From a virus: a stretch of DNA of 64,000 bases. Shown here piece after piece: positions 42,247 to 49,606 of the stretch; position 1 is the first letter of the stretch; the number at the start of each line of letters is the position of its first letter. Both the position numbers and the translations under genes were made by a program. The notes under the pieces are model-generated. The model was not told the origin of the DNA. It saw only the letters and a program-made list of their open reading frames with translations, and ran no database searches. The stretch is from the IMG/VR virus record IMGVR_UViG_3300033992_001502, positions 206,963 to 270,962 of that record; one strand, written 5' to 3'.

Positions 42247-42324
42247 CAACTACCCGTCTTTCTGCTCTAGAGCTTAGAACTTTGGTCTACCGCTGTGTAT
42301 AAGAAATATAATTACAGATTAGAG

Positions 42325-42636
42325 ATGAGTCAAGTTACAGAGTATTTAGTTGCGGAATTCCTAAGAATTCTAGACCGCAGCGGCCGGGACTGGCACCGTA
42401 TCCAATGGGCAATACGCGGATTGGAAGCAGAGGTCCGGGCGTCAATCGCCCAGGACGATCCTTGGTCCGAGGAGTTAGAAGAGTATTTAGAGTCCAGAAT
42501 CGTGGAAGCCCTGGTCCTCGCAAGAACCGAGGCAATAGGCTTAGAGGAGTTTGAATGGGCGCATGAAATAACGGCCAGGCTGGTAGAGCTTGGAATAGAA
42601 CCTAAAAAAACCGAATCTGAATATGTACAATGCTAA
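42325..42636 (+). CDS. Acidic helical protein with UVR-like motif
   Basis: 103 residues from ATG 42325 (GTG at 42295 also possible). All-helical; LEEFEWAHEITARLVELG near residues 74-91 resembles the UVR motif also seen in two other small proteins here. The gene is GC-rich like the adjacent non-coding region. Overlaps the next gene by 14 bases. Confidence 0.55.
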   Translation: MSQVTEYLVAEFLRILDRSGRDWHRIQWAIRGLEAEVRASIAQDDPWSEELEEYLESRIVEALVLARTEAIGLEEFEWAHEITARLVELGIEPKKTESEYVQC

Positions 42637-42820
42637 CCGACCGGATGTTATAGACCAAGAGATAATTCTCGAGCTTAACGGGCCGGGTCTAATTGACTGG
42701 ACCGGAATACAGGCCAGACTCCTGGACAAGAAGATAAATGTAGAACGCGGACTTCTGCATAGACGTTGCAAAGAGCTGTTACGCTCTAGAGCCAGGGAAC
42801 CTTGGCTATGGAGAGAGTAA
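42623..42820 (+). CDS. Small hypothetical protein
   Basis: 65 residues starting inside the previous gene. Helical with LDKKINVERGLLHRRCKELLRSRAREPWLW at the C-terminus, strongly basic and possibly DNA-binding. Operon with the gene before. Not recognised. Confidence 0.5.
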   Translation: MYNANRPDVIDQEIILELNGPGLIDWTGIQARLLDKKINVERGLLHRRCKELLRSRAREPWLWRE

Positions 42821-42857
42821 GATATAATATTATTAAACAAAAATAACCCATAGGATT

Positions 42858-43076
42858 ATGAATTCAAAAAGAACAGAACAGATTGCAACTATACTTGGAG
42901 CTCTAGCGATTGGCTTGCTGGCTTCTATCGTTGTTGCTTTTCCAGTAAAATGGTTGTGGAACTGGTTGGTACCCGAAATTTTTGGTGCTAAACCAATTAG
43001 CGCAGTGCAGGCTTGGGGTCTAGTATTCCTTGCCCATCTTATTTTTCCAAAGACCAAGTTAGAGTCTAAGAAATAA
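42858..43076 (+). CDS. Two-helix membrane protein
   Basis: 72 residues. Two transmembrane segments, about residues 9-27 (ATILGALAIGLLASIVVAF) and 45-60 (SAVQAWGLVFLAHLIF), basic end (KTKLESKK). A GATATAATATT box about 25 bases upstream is likely its promoter. Function unknown. Confidence 0.65.
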   Translation: MNSKRTEQIATILGALAIGLLASIVVAFPVKWLWNWLVPEIFGAKPISAVQAWGLVFLAHLIFPKTKLESKK

Positions 43077-43101
43077 GAGTAAATCTTTTTAAAAAATAAT
43101 A

Positions 43102-43132
43102 GACCCTGGATTTTTTAGATTCAGGGTTTTTT
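43102..43132. terminator. Terminator with TTTTTTAG loop
   Basis: ACCCTGGA-TTTTTTAG-ATTCAGGG then a T-run. The loop sequence is the one that doubles as a promoter element in three other places, but no TATATTTG follows here. Confidence 0.8.
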
Positions 43133-43732
43133 ATTTAGGGTCTGCTCGCTTGAAGCCTGCACAGTTAAGCATTTACCCAATGTATTAGATGTTATTGGAC
43201 CGTAGTGCATAATGCCAATCGCTAGCGCTGAAGTCGAAGACGGCTTGGCCGGAACCAGATAAGCAATCACTCCGCCGGTAGTCATTTCCCAAGTAAAACC
43301 AAAATTAGAGTTTGGGTTCCATGCGGTTGAGGTTGAAATCCTAAAAATTCCAACCTCTACTCCAGCTCCAGCCGGTATGGTGGGCGCGGTCTCGTTGGTA
43401 AAGATATTAGTTGCGGAAGAGAAATTTAACTTTCGCTGGCCTGAAATATAGGGCAAGTTAGCAGTTACTCTAGGCCAGCCCAACCAGGACCGGTCAATAT
43501 TATTATTCAGTGCTTTCCATGTTATAGTTCCAGTTGTTATCTTTGGGGAATGAACTCCTCGAATAATCAACGCGTTAAATTTAACGGTTGTCGTATTGGT
43601 ATTTGTTAATCTAATCAGGAAGTCTGCCGTGTTTTCAGTTGAGGCTAACCATTCCATGTCTAGTCTGATTGAGACGGTTGGCGCGATGCTAGTTAACTCT
43701 TGTAATCTTTGGGTCTTTTTGTCTATACTCAT
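43121..43732 (-). CDS. Beta-rich hypothetical protein, possible fibre or adhesin
   Basis: 203 residues, Thr/Asn/Ser-rich with many beta-type strands (TITWKALNNNIDRSWLGWPR; STAWNPNSNFGFTWEMTTGG). No signal peptide or targeting peptide. The composition suits a phage fibre or decoration protein, or a Bacteroidota adhesin-like domain. Not recognised. Confidence 0.5.
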   Translation of the reverse strand: MSIDKKTQRLQELTSIAPTVSIRLDMEWLASTENTADFLIRLTNTNTTTVKFNALIIRGVHSPKITTGTITWKALNNNIDRSWLGWPRVTANLPYISGQRKLNFSSATNIFTNETAPTIPAGAGVEVGIFRISTSTAWNPNSNFGFTWEMTTGGVIAYLVPAKPSSTSALAIGIMHYGPITSNTLGKCLTVQASSEQTLNKKP

Positions 43733-43829
43733 TGTTTTTATTATTTTTTAAATTTGAGCTAGACGTTTCAACAACGGTTATACTTTTATATATTACCGGT
43801 TAATAACTCTACTGAAAATAATTCACAAA

Positions 43830-43866
43830 AAGTTTTTGGGTCTCAAAGATTAGTATTATATTTACA
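43830..43866 (+). promoter_or_regulatory. Early-type promoter (Bacteroidota -33/-7)
   Basis: AAGTTTTTGGGTCTC followed after about 17 bases by TATATTTAC (43857-43865). An upstream TAATAACT...AAAATAATTCACAAAA element is present. Drives the gene at 43892. Confidence 0.65.
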
Positions 43867-43891
43867 GTATAACCAATTAAACTACAGTACT

Positions 43892-44119
43892 ATGGGCAAT
43901 GAAGTAATCGCAAAAGACAAGCAGGACTGGTGGAGACTTGTAAGACAGGATCTAGCCCAGTGGAATCTAAAAAACCACAATGAAGATAACCTAAGTATTC
44001 AAGATTGGATAGGCGAGGTGGGTCCGAAGATCCACGGAGGTATTGCGTTTAGAGACAGATACGGAGATTGGGATGTATCCCTTTCGGACCATGATGAAGA
44101 TGAAGAAGACTCTTGGTAA
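43892..44119 (+). CDS. Small acidic early protein
   Basis: 75 residues, Trp- and Asp-rich (DKQDWWRLVRQDLAQWN; GDWDVSLSDHDEDEEDSW), with strongly acidic C-terminus. First of a series of very small genes each with its own early-type promoter. Such genes in T4-like phages often make host-takeover proteins; no function is visible here. Confidence 0.6.
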   Translation: MGNEVIAKDKQDWWRLVRQDLAQWNLKNHNEDNLSIQDWIGEVGPKIHGGIAFRDRYGDWDVSLSDHDEDEEDSW

Positions 44120-44152
44120 TTGTTAATAACTTCTGAAAAATAAATCACAAAA

Positions 44153-44188
44153 AGTTTTTTAGTCTCAAAAGTTCTTGTTATATTTACT
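44153..44188 (+). promoter_or_regulatory. Early-type promoter
   Basis: GTTTTTTAGTCTCAAAAG plus TATATTTAC (44179-44187), preceded by TTGTTAATAACTTCTG. Drives the genes at 44221 and 44380. Confidence 0.7.
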
Positions 44189-44220
44189 TTATAAATCAAA
44201 CCAATTAAAAACAAAACATT

Positions 44221-44361
44221 ATGAAAAAGGGAATTATCTTAGAAGGAGTTATGATGGTATGGGCGTTCACGCTAATGGCAATGGTCGTAGTAGGAATTGG
44301 ATACGCAGCATTTAATGTCTTAACTGGAAACGTACACGGAACTGCAAGTTTTGAATTTTAA
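44221..44361 (+). CDS. 46-residue membrane protein
   Basis: ATG 44221, stop 44359-44361. One transmembrane helix (MMVWAFTLMAMVVVGIGYAAF, about 11-31) and a short polar tail. Placed 30 bases after an early-type promoter. Function unknown. Confidence 0.55.
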   Translation: MKKGIILEGVMMVWAFTLMAMVVVGIGYAAFNVLTGNVHGTASFEF

Positions 44362-44379
44362 CCCGTAAAATCTAGCGAC

Positions 44380-44556
44380 ATGACAGACAGACAAAAAGCA
44401 GTAGCCAGCCTTGAAAATCTTAGAGCACAAGGAATTCAAGAATCAGCGATACTCGATTTCATTATTAACGATTACCTAACCGGTTCAGAAGCAAGAGCCA
44501 CGTTAGTAGCAGCAGAGTTAGAGTTACTTCCATTTACTGGATTCGAAGAAGATTAA
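44380..44556 (+). CDS. 58-residue acidic protein
   Basis: ATG 44380 to TAA 44554-44556. Helical, ends PFTGFEED. It is 18 bases after the membrane protein gene and precedes a terminator, so both share a transcript. Not recognised. Confidence 0.5.
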   Translation: MTDRQKAVASLENLRAQGIQESAILDFIINDYLTGSEARATLVAAELELLPFTGFEED

Positions 44557-44578
44557 CCATTACTGAAGAACTGATGTA

Positions 44579-44610
44579 CTGGGCCGAGAGATCGGCCCTT
44601 TCTTTTTTTG
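44579..44610 (+). terminator. Terminator
   Basis: GGGCCGA-GAGA-TCGGCCC stem and a long T-run; a GTAAGATATACTTT box for the sigma gene follows. Confidence 0.85.
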
Positions 44611-44624
44611 GTAAGATATACTTT

Positions 44625-45572
44625 ATGAAGAAGATAGATTCAAAGAATATAGTTAGAACAGTTGCTGATAACCGCGAAAGCTTTAACCGGTATTTGCAGG
44701 AAATCCGCCGGACTCCGGTTCTCTCGAGCGAGGAAGAGATAGCATTGTTTAGGCGGTTTAAAGCTGGAGACCCGACCGCGGAACAGCGGATTATAAAAGC
44801 GAATCTGCTTTTTGTAATTACGGTTGCCAAACAGTATTCAAGCCTAGTCAACAAGACCAGCCTAACACTGGAAGATCTGGTTTCTGAAGGTAATCTTGGT
44901 CTGGTCAAGGCGGTTCACAGGTTCGAGCCGGACCGTGGGTTTAAGTTTATATCATACGCGGTTTTTTGGATTAAACAAGCAATACTAGATTGTCTTCAAC
45001 ATAATGTCAAGACGGTTCGTGTTCCAAACTCTGCCCAACTAATTGTAACTCGGGCTCTAAAAGCGGCGGAGCAGGTTGAGCACAAGACCGAGCGTAGCGC
45101 AACGTTTGAAGAAATAGCAGATATCGTAGCGGCGGATCCAGCAATGTCAGATACCAAGGTAACTGCGTCTAGAATAGCTGAGGTCTTAACCGCAACAAGT
45201 TGGGAAAAGAGTCTTAATCAAAAGATAGACCCGGACTCGAACGAAGAATTTATAGACAGCCTTGCTTCAAGTATATCAACTGATTCAGATCTGCTTGGTC
45301 TCGAGAAAGAGTCTGTGGTTGAAGCAATGCTCAAAACCTTGAAAGGAGATAATCGCTTGTTTATAGTAAAGCATTACGGTCTCGATGGATACCAACCGAC
45401 TCCAATAAAGACAATAGCGGAAGAATTCGATTGCAGTGTCGAGACGGTTAGACAACGGATTAAATTATCTTTTAAATTATTAAAGAAGAATCAAAAAGAT
45501 AAGTTAAGATATTTTAATCCTAATTTCCGAGAGTCAGCCATTGCATATACCCCGTTTGGCAGCGGTTGGTAA
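44625..45572 (+). CDS. RpoD-like sigma-70 factor
   Basis: 315 residues from ATG 44625. Region 1.2 is ESFNRYLQEIRRTPVLSSEE; region 2 is LTLEDLVSEGNLGLVKAVHRFEPDRGFKFISYAVFWIKQAI (core-binding and -10 recognition); region 3 near 160-205; region 4 is YQPTPIKTIAEEFDCSVETVRQRIKLSFKLL (-35 helix-turn-helix). It is close in layout to Bacteroidota primary sigma but divergent, with a longer C-terminus. It should direct host RNA polymerase to a subset of phage promoters. Confidence 0.9.
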   Translation: MKKIDSKNIVRTVADNRESFNRYLQEIRRTPVLSSEEEIALFRRFKAGDPTAEQRIIKANLLFVITVAKQYSSLVNKTSLTLEDLVSEGNLGLVKAVHRFEPDRGFKFISYAVFWIKQAILDCLQHNVKTVRVPNSAQLIVTRALKAAEQVEHKTERSATFEEIADIVAADPAMSDTKVTASRIAEVLTATSWEKSLNQKIDPDSNEEFIDSLASSISTDSDLLGLEKESVVEAMLKTLKGDNRLFIVKHYGLDGYQPTPIKTIAEEFDCSVETVRQRIKLSFKLLKKNQKDKLRYFNPNFRESAIAYTPFGSGW

Positions 45573-45596
45573 ATTGTTAATAACTCTAGGATAAAA

Positions 45597-45631
45597 TATT
45601 TTCTAGTATCAAAGATTATTATTATATTTGT
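45597..45631 (+). promoter_or_regulatory. Early-type promoter
   Basis: ATATTTTCTAGTATC... then TATATTTG (45623-45630), with upstream TTGTTAATAACTC. Drives the gene at 45657. Confidence 0.65.
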
Positions 45632-45656
45632 ATTATAACAACTAAAACCAGAAACC

Positions 45657-45827
45657 ATGCAAAAATTCTTAGCTAAATTATTCTTTGGAGAACCACAAGG
45701 AGAAACAATTGATTTAACGTACGGAACTCTACGCGTTGCGCGCACAGTCGAGCCGGACGAGAAATTAGGATTCAACGAGTTTTGGACCAGCGTCTATGCG
45801 GAAAACAAAAGATTAAACGGATACTAA
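45657..45827 (+). CDS. 56-residue early protein
   Basis: ATG 45657, TAA 45825-45827. MQKFLAKLFFGEPQGETIDL then a mixed polar region ending KRLNGY. Immediately downstream of an early-type promoter and upstream of a terminator. Not recognised. Confidence 0.5.
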   Translation: MQKFLAKLFFGEPQGETIDLTYGTLRVARTVEPDEKLGFNEFWTSVYAENKRLNGY

Positions 45828-45851
45828 GCTATCCGAATCTCTTTCTCTAGA

Positions 45852-45878
45852 AGCCGGGTCCAATGGGTCCGGCTTTTT
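45852..45878 (+). terminator. Terminator
   Basis: AGCCGGGTCC-AAT-GGGTCCGGCT with T-run, directly fused to the AGTATAATAA box that follows. Confidence 0.8.
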
Positions 45879-45888
45879 AGTATAATAA
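45879..45888 (+). promoter_or_regulatory. AGTATAATA middle-type promoter
   Basis: AGTATAATAA immediately after the terminator T-run. It drives 45919-46197 and probably the tRNA-like gene. Confidence 0.55.
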
Positions 45889-45918
45889 TTATATAACAAA
45901 CGGAAGGAGAAACAGACC

Positions 45919-46197
45919 ATGCAAAATATAAGCTCAGATAAAACAAAGATCTTATTGGATTTAACCGATCTAGCACAGAGCTTGATTATCGGCGGTCTAA
46001 AAAAACAAGAACCTGAATTATTGGTAATCGGCAAGACTCTACTCGCAGCAATTGGTGCAGTAGAAACGGAAGAAGGAATTCAGCTTTTGGAATCTATGAT
46101 TAAAGAATATTCTGCTCGAGCAAACGAGCCGGTGCAGAAGAAAGAAGAAGACTCGTTAAGCTCAATGCTTGCTGGTCTTGGAATAAGTCTTAACTAA
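45919..46197 (+). CDS. Small helical protein
   Basis: 92 residues, helical, with a hydrophobic mid section (LLVIGKTLLAAIGAVE) and acidic tail. A GGAAGGAGAAAC stretch precedes the ATG, unusually close to a Shine-Dalgarno sequence for this genome. Directly followed by the tRNA-like gene. Not recognised. Confidence 0.6.
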   Translation: MQNISSDKTKILLDLTDLAQSLIIGGLKKQEPELLVIGKTLLAAIGAVETEEGIQLLESMIKEYSARANEPVQKKEEDSLSSMLAGLGISLN

Positions 46198-46202
46198 GAC
46201 AA

Positions 46203-46310
46203 GGAGAGAATCCTCGTTGGAACGAGGTATTTGACAAAAGTGAGGACGAAACGCTGTACGTCAAACAGTTGCTTGAGTTCGTCCATCCGGTTCGAATCCG
46301 GATCTCTCCA
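46203..46310 (+). tRNA. Odd, oversized tRNA-like gene 1
   Basis: The acceptor stem GGAGAGA (46203-46209) pairs with TCTCTCC (46303-46309), and the T arm is ATCCGGTTCGAATCCGGAT (46285-46302). The region between is about 75 bases, much longer than usual. It can form a D-like hairpin CCTCG/CGAGG, a CTGT-ACGTCAA-ACAG hairpin that would read GTC with C at position 33, and a 7-bp pairing of GGACGAA with TTCGTCC. It is 108 bases in all. The ends are tRNA-like; the body is unusual. Confidence 0.5.
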
Positions 46311-46345
46311 CAACAACTATTGGTTTGGTTGATTGATACCTCATT

Positions 46346-46369
46346 GGAATCTTAAGATAAGATTCCTTT
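46346..46369 (+). terminator. Terminator
   Basis: GGAATCTTA-AGA-TAAGATTCC followed by TTT, after the tRNA-like gene. Confidence 0.65.
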
Positions 46370-46400
46370 GTGGGTTAAAGAGAAAATATTTAAAAATAAA

Positions 46401-46432
46401 TTTTTTAGTGTCAAGTATTCTTTTTATATTTG
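46401..46432 (+). promoter_or_regulatory. Early-type promoter
   Basis: TTTTTTAGTGTCAAG then TATATTTG (46425-46432). Drives the gene at 46475. Confidence 0.7.
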
Positions 46433-46474
46433 TACTGTATAATAATATTAATTAACTTTAAAACCAAAAAAGAA

Positions 46475-46852
46475 ATGGAAATTAAATTAAATCAAAAAGA
46501 AGCAGAAGAATTTTTTCATACTGCTCTTTGCAACGGGCTAGGCTATATGTCAGGCTATGGATTAGATCTTACTTTCGAGAAGGCGGATTACGAAGAAGCG
46601 CGCAAGAAATTGGAATCTCCTTGTTACGAAGATGTCTTGTTACAGATTTTACGAGACGGAAAAGGTCTAACTATGGTAGACGAAGAATGCGAAGGAGAAT
46701 ATACGCGAACGATTACGTTAGCTGATGTCCATGCTCGAGTGGATAAAACTCCATTGAGATTCTTGTTGCAAATGGTTGAAGAAAACGACGATGCGGAAAC
46801 GGCGGACGTAATTATTCAAACCGTATTTTACGAAGACATTATCTTTGGATAA
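46475..46852 (+). CDS. Acidic early hypothetical protein
   Basis: 125 residues from ATG 46475. Acidic and helical (QKEAEEFFHTALCNGLGYMSG; YEDVLLQILRDGKGLTMVDEE; TRTITLADVHARVDKTPLRFLLQMVEE). Similar-looking proteins occur in large phages, with no known function. Its terminator forms part of the next promoter. Confidence 0.65.
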   Translation: MEIKLNQKEAEEFFHTALCNGLGYMSGYGLDLTFEKADYEEARKKLESPCYEDVLLQILRDGKGLTMVDEECEGEYTRTITLADVHARVDKTPLRFLLQMVEENDDAETADVIIQTVFYEDIIFG

Positions 46853-46873
46853 AACTTTTTTGAAAATAAATGA

Positions 46874-46912
46874 GCCGAGATTTTTTAGTCTCGGCTTTTT
46901 TTGTTATATTTG
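46874..46912 (+). promoter_or_regulatory. Combined terminator and early promoter
   Basis: GCCGAGA-TTTTTTAG-TCTCGGC (46874-46895) with T-run is a terminator hairpin, and its loop is the -33-type element of a promoter whose -7 box TATATTTG is at 46905-46912. It ends the upstream gene and starts the gene at 46938. Confidence 0.75.
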
Positions 46913-46937
46913 TATTAACCAATTAAAACAAGAAAAT

Positions 46938-47099
46938 ATGTACAGTTTAAAATGTAATTACTACACCAAAGAATTTCGCTCAATCTCCGAATTACTGGAC
47001 GACGTGCTCTCGAGCGGCATGGACCCAAACTATGAAATTACCTGCGACGGCCGCGGAACCGGCGAAACCGCATGGGACCTCATCGGCGACGAAGCCTAA
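46938..47099 (+). CDS. 53-residue early protein
   Basis: ATG 46938 follows the combined terminator-promoter by 25 bases. MYSLKCNYYTKEFRSISELL then acidic end GRGTGETAWDLIGDEA. The longer open frame starting at 46845 runs through the terminator and is rejected. Not recognised. Confidence 0.5.
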   Translation: MYSLKCNYYTKEFRSISELLDDVLSSGMDPNYEITCDGRGTGETAWDLIGDEA

Positions 47100-47120
47100 A
47101 ATTATTTTAAAAATAAATGA

Positions 47121-47159
47121 GCCGGGATTTTTTAGTCTCGGCTTTTTTAGTTATATTTG
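47121..47159 (+). promoter_or_regulatory. Combined terminator and early promoter
   Basis: GCCGGGA-TTTTTTAG-TCTCGGC hairpin with T-run, then TATATTTG at 47152-47159, only 4 bases before the ATG of the next gene. Confidence 0.75.
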
Positions 47160-47163
47160 TATT

Positions 47164-47286
47164 ATGAAAAATCAAGAACAGAAACCAGCTTGCCAACACG
47201 TAAATACCTACGTTGCGGTTCGTCATGCTTCAGGAATGAAGCTCGTAAAATGCAGAGACTGCGGTAAATCAGTATACTGCGGATAA
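47164..47286 (+). CDS. 40-residue zinc-knuckle protein, probably leaderless
   Basis: ATG 47164 lies 5 bases after the -7 box, so transcription probably starts at or next to the start codon. The peptide MKNQEQKPACQHVNTYVAVR ends KCRDCGKSVYCG, a small Cys/His metal site. Function unknown. Confidence 0.5.
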   Translation: MKNQEQKPACQHVNTYVAVRHASGMKLVKCRDCGKSVYCG

Positions 47287-47313
47287 TTATTAATCTTTTA
47301 AAATCTAGAAACT

Positions 47314-47550
47314 ATGGCGTCTAACATAACATTTACAGTTGAATACACGGATTCACGATCTCAAACCGGTAGAATTTCCGCAAGTGTTGATATTCCAATG
47401 GAGCTTCATGAGAGCTTAAATCGAGACATGCAGTTCGGTGGTCAAACATTTTCCCGATGGATAGAGAATAATTTGATTCCTAACATTATATCCGTGATCG
47501 ATCCCTCGAGACCGTGGAGAGTTGTCGATCCATCCATCCAACGAGTTTAA
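47314..47550 (+). CDS. Small early hypothetical protein
   Basis: 78 residues. Beta pattern in the first half (TFTVEYTDSRSQTGRISASV), with GGQTFSRWIENNLIPNII in the second. Downstream of the zinc-knuckle gene by 27 bases, likely on the same transcript. Not recognised. Confidence 0.55.
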   Translation: MASNITFTVEYTDSRSQTGRISASVDIPMELHESLNRDMQFGGQTFSRWIENNLIPNIISVIDPSRPWRVVDPSIQRV

Positions 47551-47566
47551 AAATAATTCACAAAAA

Positions 47567-47599
47567 GTTTTTTACTGTCAAGTATTCTGCTTATATTAG
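47567..47599 (+). promoter_or_regulatory. Early-type promoter driving RNA element
   Basis: AGTTTTTTACTGTCAAG then TATATTAG (47592-47599). The conserved 50-base RNA element begins 4 bases later; no coding gene follows before the next promoter. Confidence 0.65.
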
Positions 47600-47602
47600 C
47601 TT

Positions 47603-47652
47603 TATAATTAAACGGTTCGCCTAACAAGCGCAGAGGGTATACTCCGACCTAC
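47603..47652 (+). ncRNA. Duplicated small RNA element, copy 1
   Basis: A 50-base block, 49/50 identical to 51764-51813, starts at the expected transcription start of an early-type promoter. Key parts: ACGGTTCGCCTAACAAGCGC (hairpin CGC-CUAACAA-GCG), GAGGGTATACTC (hairpin), and closing GGT/ACC in a possible three-way junction. The coding track shows no gene across it. Likely a short regulatory or structural RNA of unknown role. Confidence 0.6.
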
Positions 47653-47701
47653 AATAAACTTTTTAGATTGTTAATAACTTTTCTGAAAATAATTAGCCAA
47701 A

Positions 47702-47736
47702 AATTTTTTATTGTCAAAAGTTCTTGTTATATTTAC
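47702..47736 (+). promoter_or_regulatory. Early-type promoter
   Basis: AATTTTTTATTGTCAAAAG then TATATTTAC (47728-47736), with upstream TTGTTAATAACTTTTC. Drives the gene at 47760. Confidence 0.65.
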
Positions 47737-47759
47737 TTAATCAATTAATTATTACCAAT

Positions 47760-48203
47760 ATGATAAATCCTAATCACTTCGCTATCGCTGCCCTTGCTGG
47801 AAAAGCACAGTTGACTATTACTAATCCAACTACAGGCCAATGGATAAAAATCAAGATGAAACGCCGCAAGGACCGTACAACTGGCCAGCTAAGCAACTGT
47901 TACTTCATGAGTCTTGCTCTATTGGGCGACGGCGAAATCGGCTACCGCTACGTTGGAGCCTTCTTCTCGGATACTCGTCGCTTCAAGCGAGCAGCGAATA
48001 TTTCGGATAGAGAAATCCAAATCACGGACTGGTTGGTGAGAGTGCTATCGAATCCAGCTAGCCTACGCAACACAGAAATCCAGCATGCTGGTGCCTGTTG
48101 CAAGTGCGGCCGCAAGTTAACCCACCCGGAAGTATCGAGTCTGGTTTTGGATTGGACCGGAATGTTTTCAATCGACTTACGGACCTGGAACTTTTGGGTC
48201 TAA
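47760..48203 (+). pseudogene. Zinc-finger protein with frameshifted C-terminus
   Basis: 147 codons from ATG 47760. The first 125 residues read well and enter a DUF6011-like zinc finger (HAGACCKCGRKLTHPE). Then the expected sequence continues only in other frames: SIESGFG in one, GPECF in another. This pattern fits a missing A near 48131 and a 5-base insertion (TTGGA) near 48152. The frame used gives an unrelated end and stop at 48201-48203. The finger is therefore probably broken, unless the indels are sequencing errors. Earlier part helical and basic. Confidence 0.6.
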
Positions 48204-48273
48204 GAGTTCTATCCCAATTCGGATTCCTGCCTACCGCATAGTCGGACTCCCTAGTAAAATAAGTCATAATAAA

Positions 48274-48305
48274 TTTTTTAGTGTCAATTATTCTTTTTAT
48301 ATTTG
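48274..48305 (+). promoter_or_regulatory. Early-type promoter
   Basis: TTTTTTAGTGTCAATT then TATATTTG (48298-48305). Drives the gene at 48337. Confidence 0.7.
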
Positions 48306-48336
48306 CTATATCAATTAACTCTTAAATCAAACCAAC

Positions 48337-48777
48337 ATGAAAAATCAAATCATTAACTCAGAAAGAATCGGCCAAGTAGACTTTATAACAGGTCAAGCAG
48401 GCGAATACCGCGCAATCGTTAAAGTTCAGGCCGGATTCATGACGGTAGTAAACGACCATGGAATCCAGTCTAAATGGTCTAGCGGCGCAAGCTGGAAGAC
48501 AGCAATGGATGTTTTCCGCGGATTCAAGAAGGGAGCTTTACAAACCATCGAGTTCAGAGCGGAAGGCTTTAATACATGGTTAACTGTCTTCGCCCGCAAA
48601 GGTAACACGATAATCCTAATGGATACTGCAATGTTTCTTGAAATGGAGGTAGGCGATATCAATCAGGACTGGTCTAATAGTAATCTATACAGTCAAACTA
48701 ATTACAGACTGTGTAACGCTAAGACTTGGGCAGACAAAGCGTTCGTCCGAAACAGCCAAGAGGAAGTAGCTGCTTAA
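48337..48777 (+). CDS. Early hypothetical protein
   Basis: 146 residues. Compact alpha/beta pattern (GEYRAIVKVQAGFMTVVND; FNTWLTVFARKGNTIILMDT), one Cys. 32 bases after its promoter. ACTCCCTAGT follows its stop (48777-48786). Not recognised. Confidence 0.6.
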   Translation: MKNQIINSERIGQVDFITGQAGEYRAIVKVQAGFMTVVNDHGIQSKWSSGASWKTAMDVFRGFKKGALQTIEFRAEGFNTWLTVFARKGNTIILMDTAMFLEMEVGDINQDWSNSNLYSQTNYRLCNAKTWADKAFVRNSQEEVAA

Positions 48778-48814
48778 CTCCCTAGTAAAACTTTTTAAAA
48801 ATAAGTCATAAAAT

Positions 48815-48847
48815 ATTTTTTTATATCAATTATTCTTTTTATATTTG
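48815..48847 (+). promoter_or_regulatory. Early-type promoter
   Basis: TATTTTTTTATATC then TATATTTG (48840-48847). Drives the sigma gene at 48878. Confidence 0.65.
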
Positions 48848-48877
48848 TATCATATTAATCAATTAAAAAATCAAACC

Positions 48878-49606
48878 ATGAAAAATACAAGATTCGAAAC
48901 AAGTGCGGGACTACCCCAATACTTTAAAAGCCTGGACGGATTGGCTAGACCGTTAAGTAAATGCGAAGAAGGAGCGTTAGCTGACAGAATCCAGTTAGGA
49001 GATGACGAAGCGCTTAACTCCCTAGTCACCGCGAACCTTAAGTTCGTTGTAACCTTAGCCAACAAGTTTATTGGTATGGGTCTGCCAATCGATGACCTCA
49101 TCCAAGAAGGAAACGCTGGTCTAATCGAAGCCGCTCGCAAGTTTACGTCAGACAAAGATGTTAAGTTTATTACTTACGCTCAGTTCTGGATTCGCAAGCG
49201 TCTTAACCTTGCTCTTTGCGACTTGGGAAGAACCGTTAGAATTCCAGTAAATCAGGAATACGATCTTTACAAACGTAAAATGAAAGGCGAAGAAATCAAT
49301 CTTACTAACGTTGCGATTGACAAACCAGTCGGGGACGAGGACAGTGCAACAACAATCGGCGACTTGATTCTTAAGACCGATTTCGCTGATCCATTCGAGA
49401 ACCAAGAGAGAGACATGATTCTTGCCCGATTACTTGGCAAATTAAAAGCAAGCGATCGCCAAATCGTAGAGTTATTTTATGGATTGGTTGGCGATGGATT
49501 ATCAACAAAAGAAATTGCAGAGTTAATTGGTAAGACTCCATCAGAAGTAAATCGTTCTCTTAAAGTTGCTAGAGCGCAAATGAGAAAGGAGGTAGTATCA
49601 TGCTAA
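48878..49606 (+). CDS. Second RpoD-like sigma-70 factor
   Basis: 242 residues from ATG 48878. Region 1.2 LPQYFKSLDGLARPLSKCEE; region 2 GLPIDDLIQEGNAGLIEAARKFTSDKDVKFITYAQFWIRKRL; region 4 VGDGLSTKEIAELIGKTPSEVNRSLKVARAQMRK. It is shorter than the sigma at 44625 and diverges from it, so they probably recognise different promoters. Expressed from an early-type promoter, it is a good candidate for driving the AGTATAATA class. Four-base-plus overlap (49600-49606) with the next gene. Confidence 0.9.
   Translation: MKNTRFETSAGLPQYFKSLDGLARPLSKCEEGALADRIQLGDDEALNSLVTANLKFVVTLANKFIGMGLPIDDLIQEGNAGLIEAARKFTSDKDVKFITYAQFWIRKRLNLALCDLGRTVRIPVNQEYDLYKRKMKGEEINLTNVAIDKPVGDEDSATTIGDLILKTDFADPFENQERDMILARLLGKLKASDRQIVELFYGLVGDGLSTKEIAELIGKTPSEVNRSLKVARAQMRKEVVSC

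Larger units (their letters stand above)
41721..42324. other. GC-rich repeat-bearing non-coding region
   Basis: About 600 bases with no convincing gene; a 73-codon frame at 41892 is made of repeats and is rejected. It contains five copies of CTCCTGGAG-type dyads (41930-42060), many CCGGT/ACCGG words (42030-42120) and three tandem 20-base repeats (42191-42246). The GC content is far above the rest of the window. It could be a replication origin, a packaging signal or a regulatory region; iterated phased repeats favour a protein-binding site. Confidence 0.6.

Noticed and set aside
46230-46275. Hammerhead ribozyme inside tRNA-like gene 1
   Set aside because: A GAAAC-stem-GTC arrangement is present, but the required CUGANGA segment and stem II are missing.
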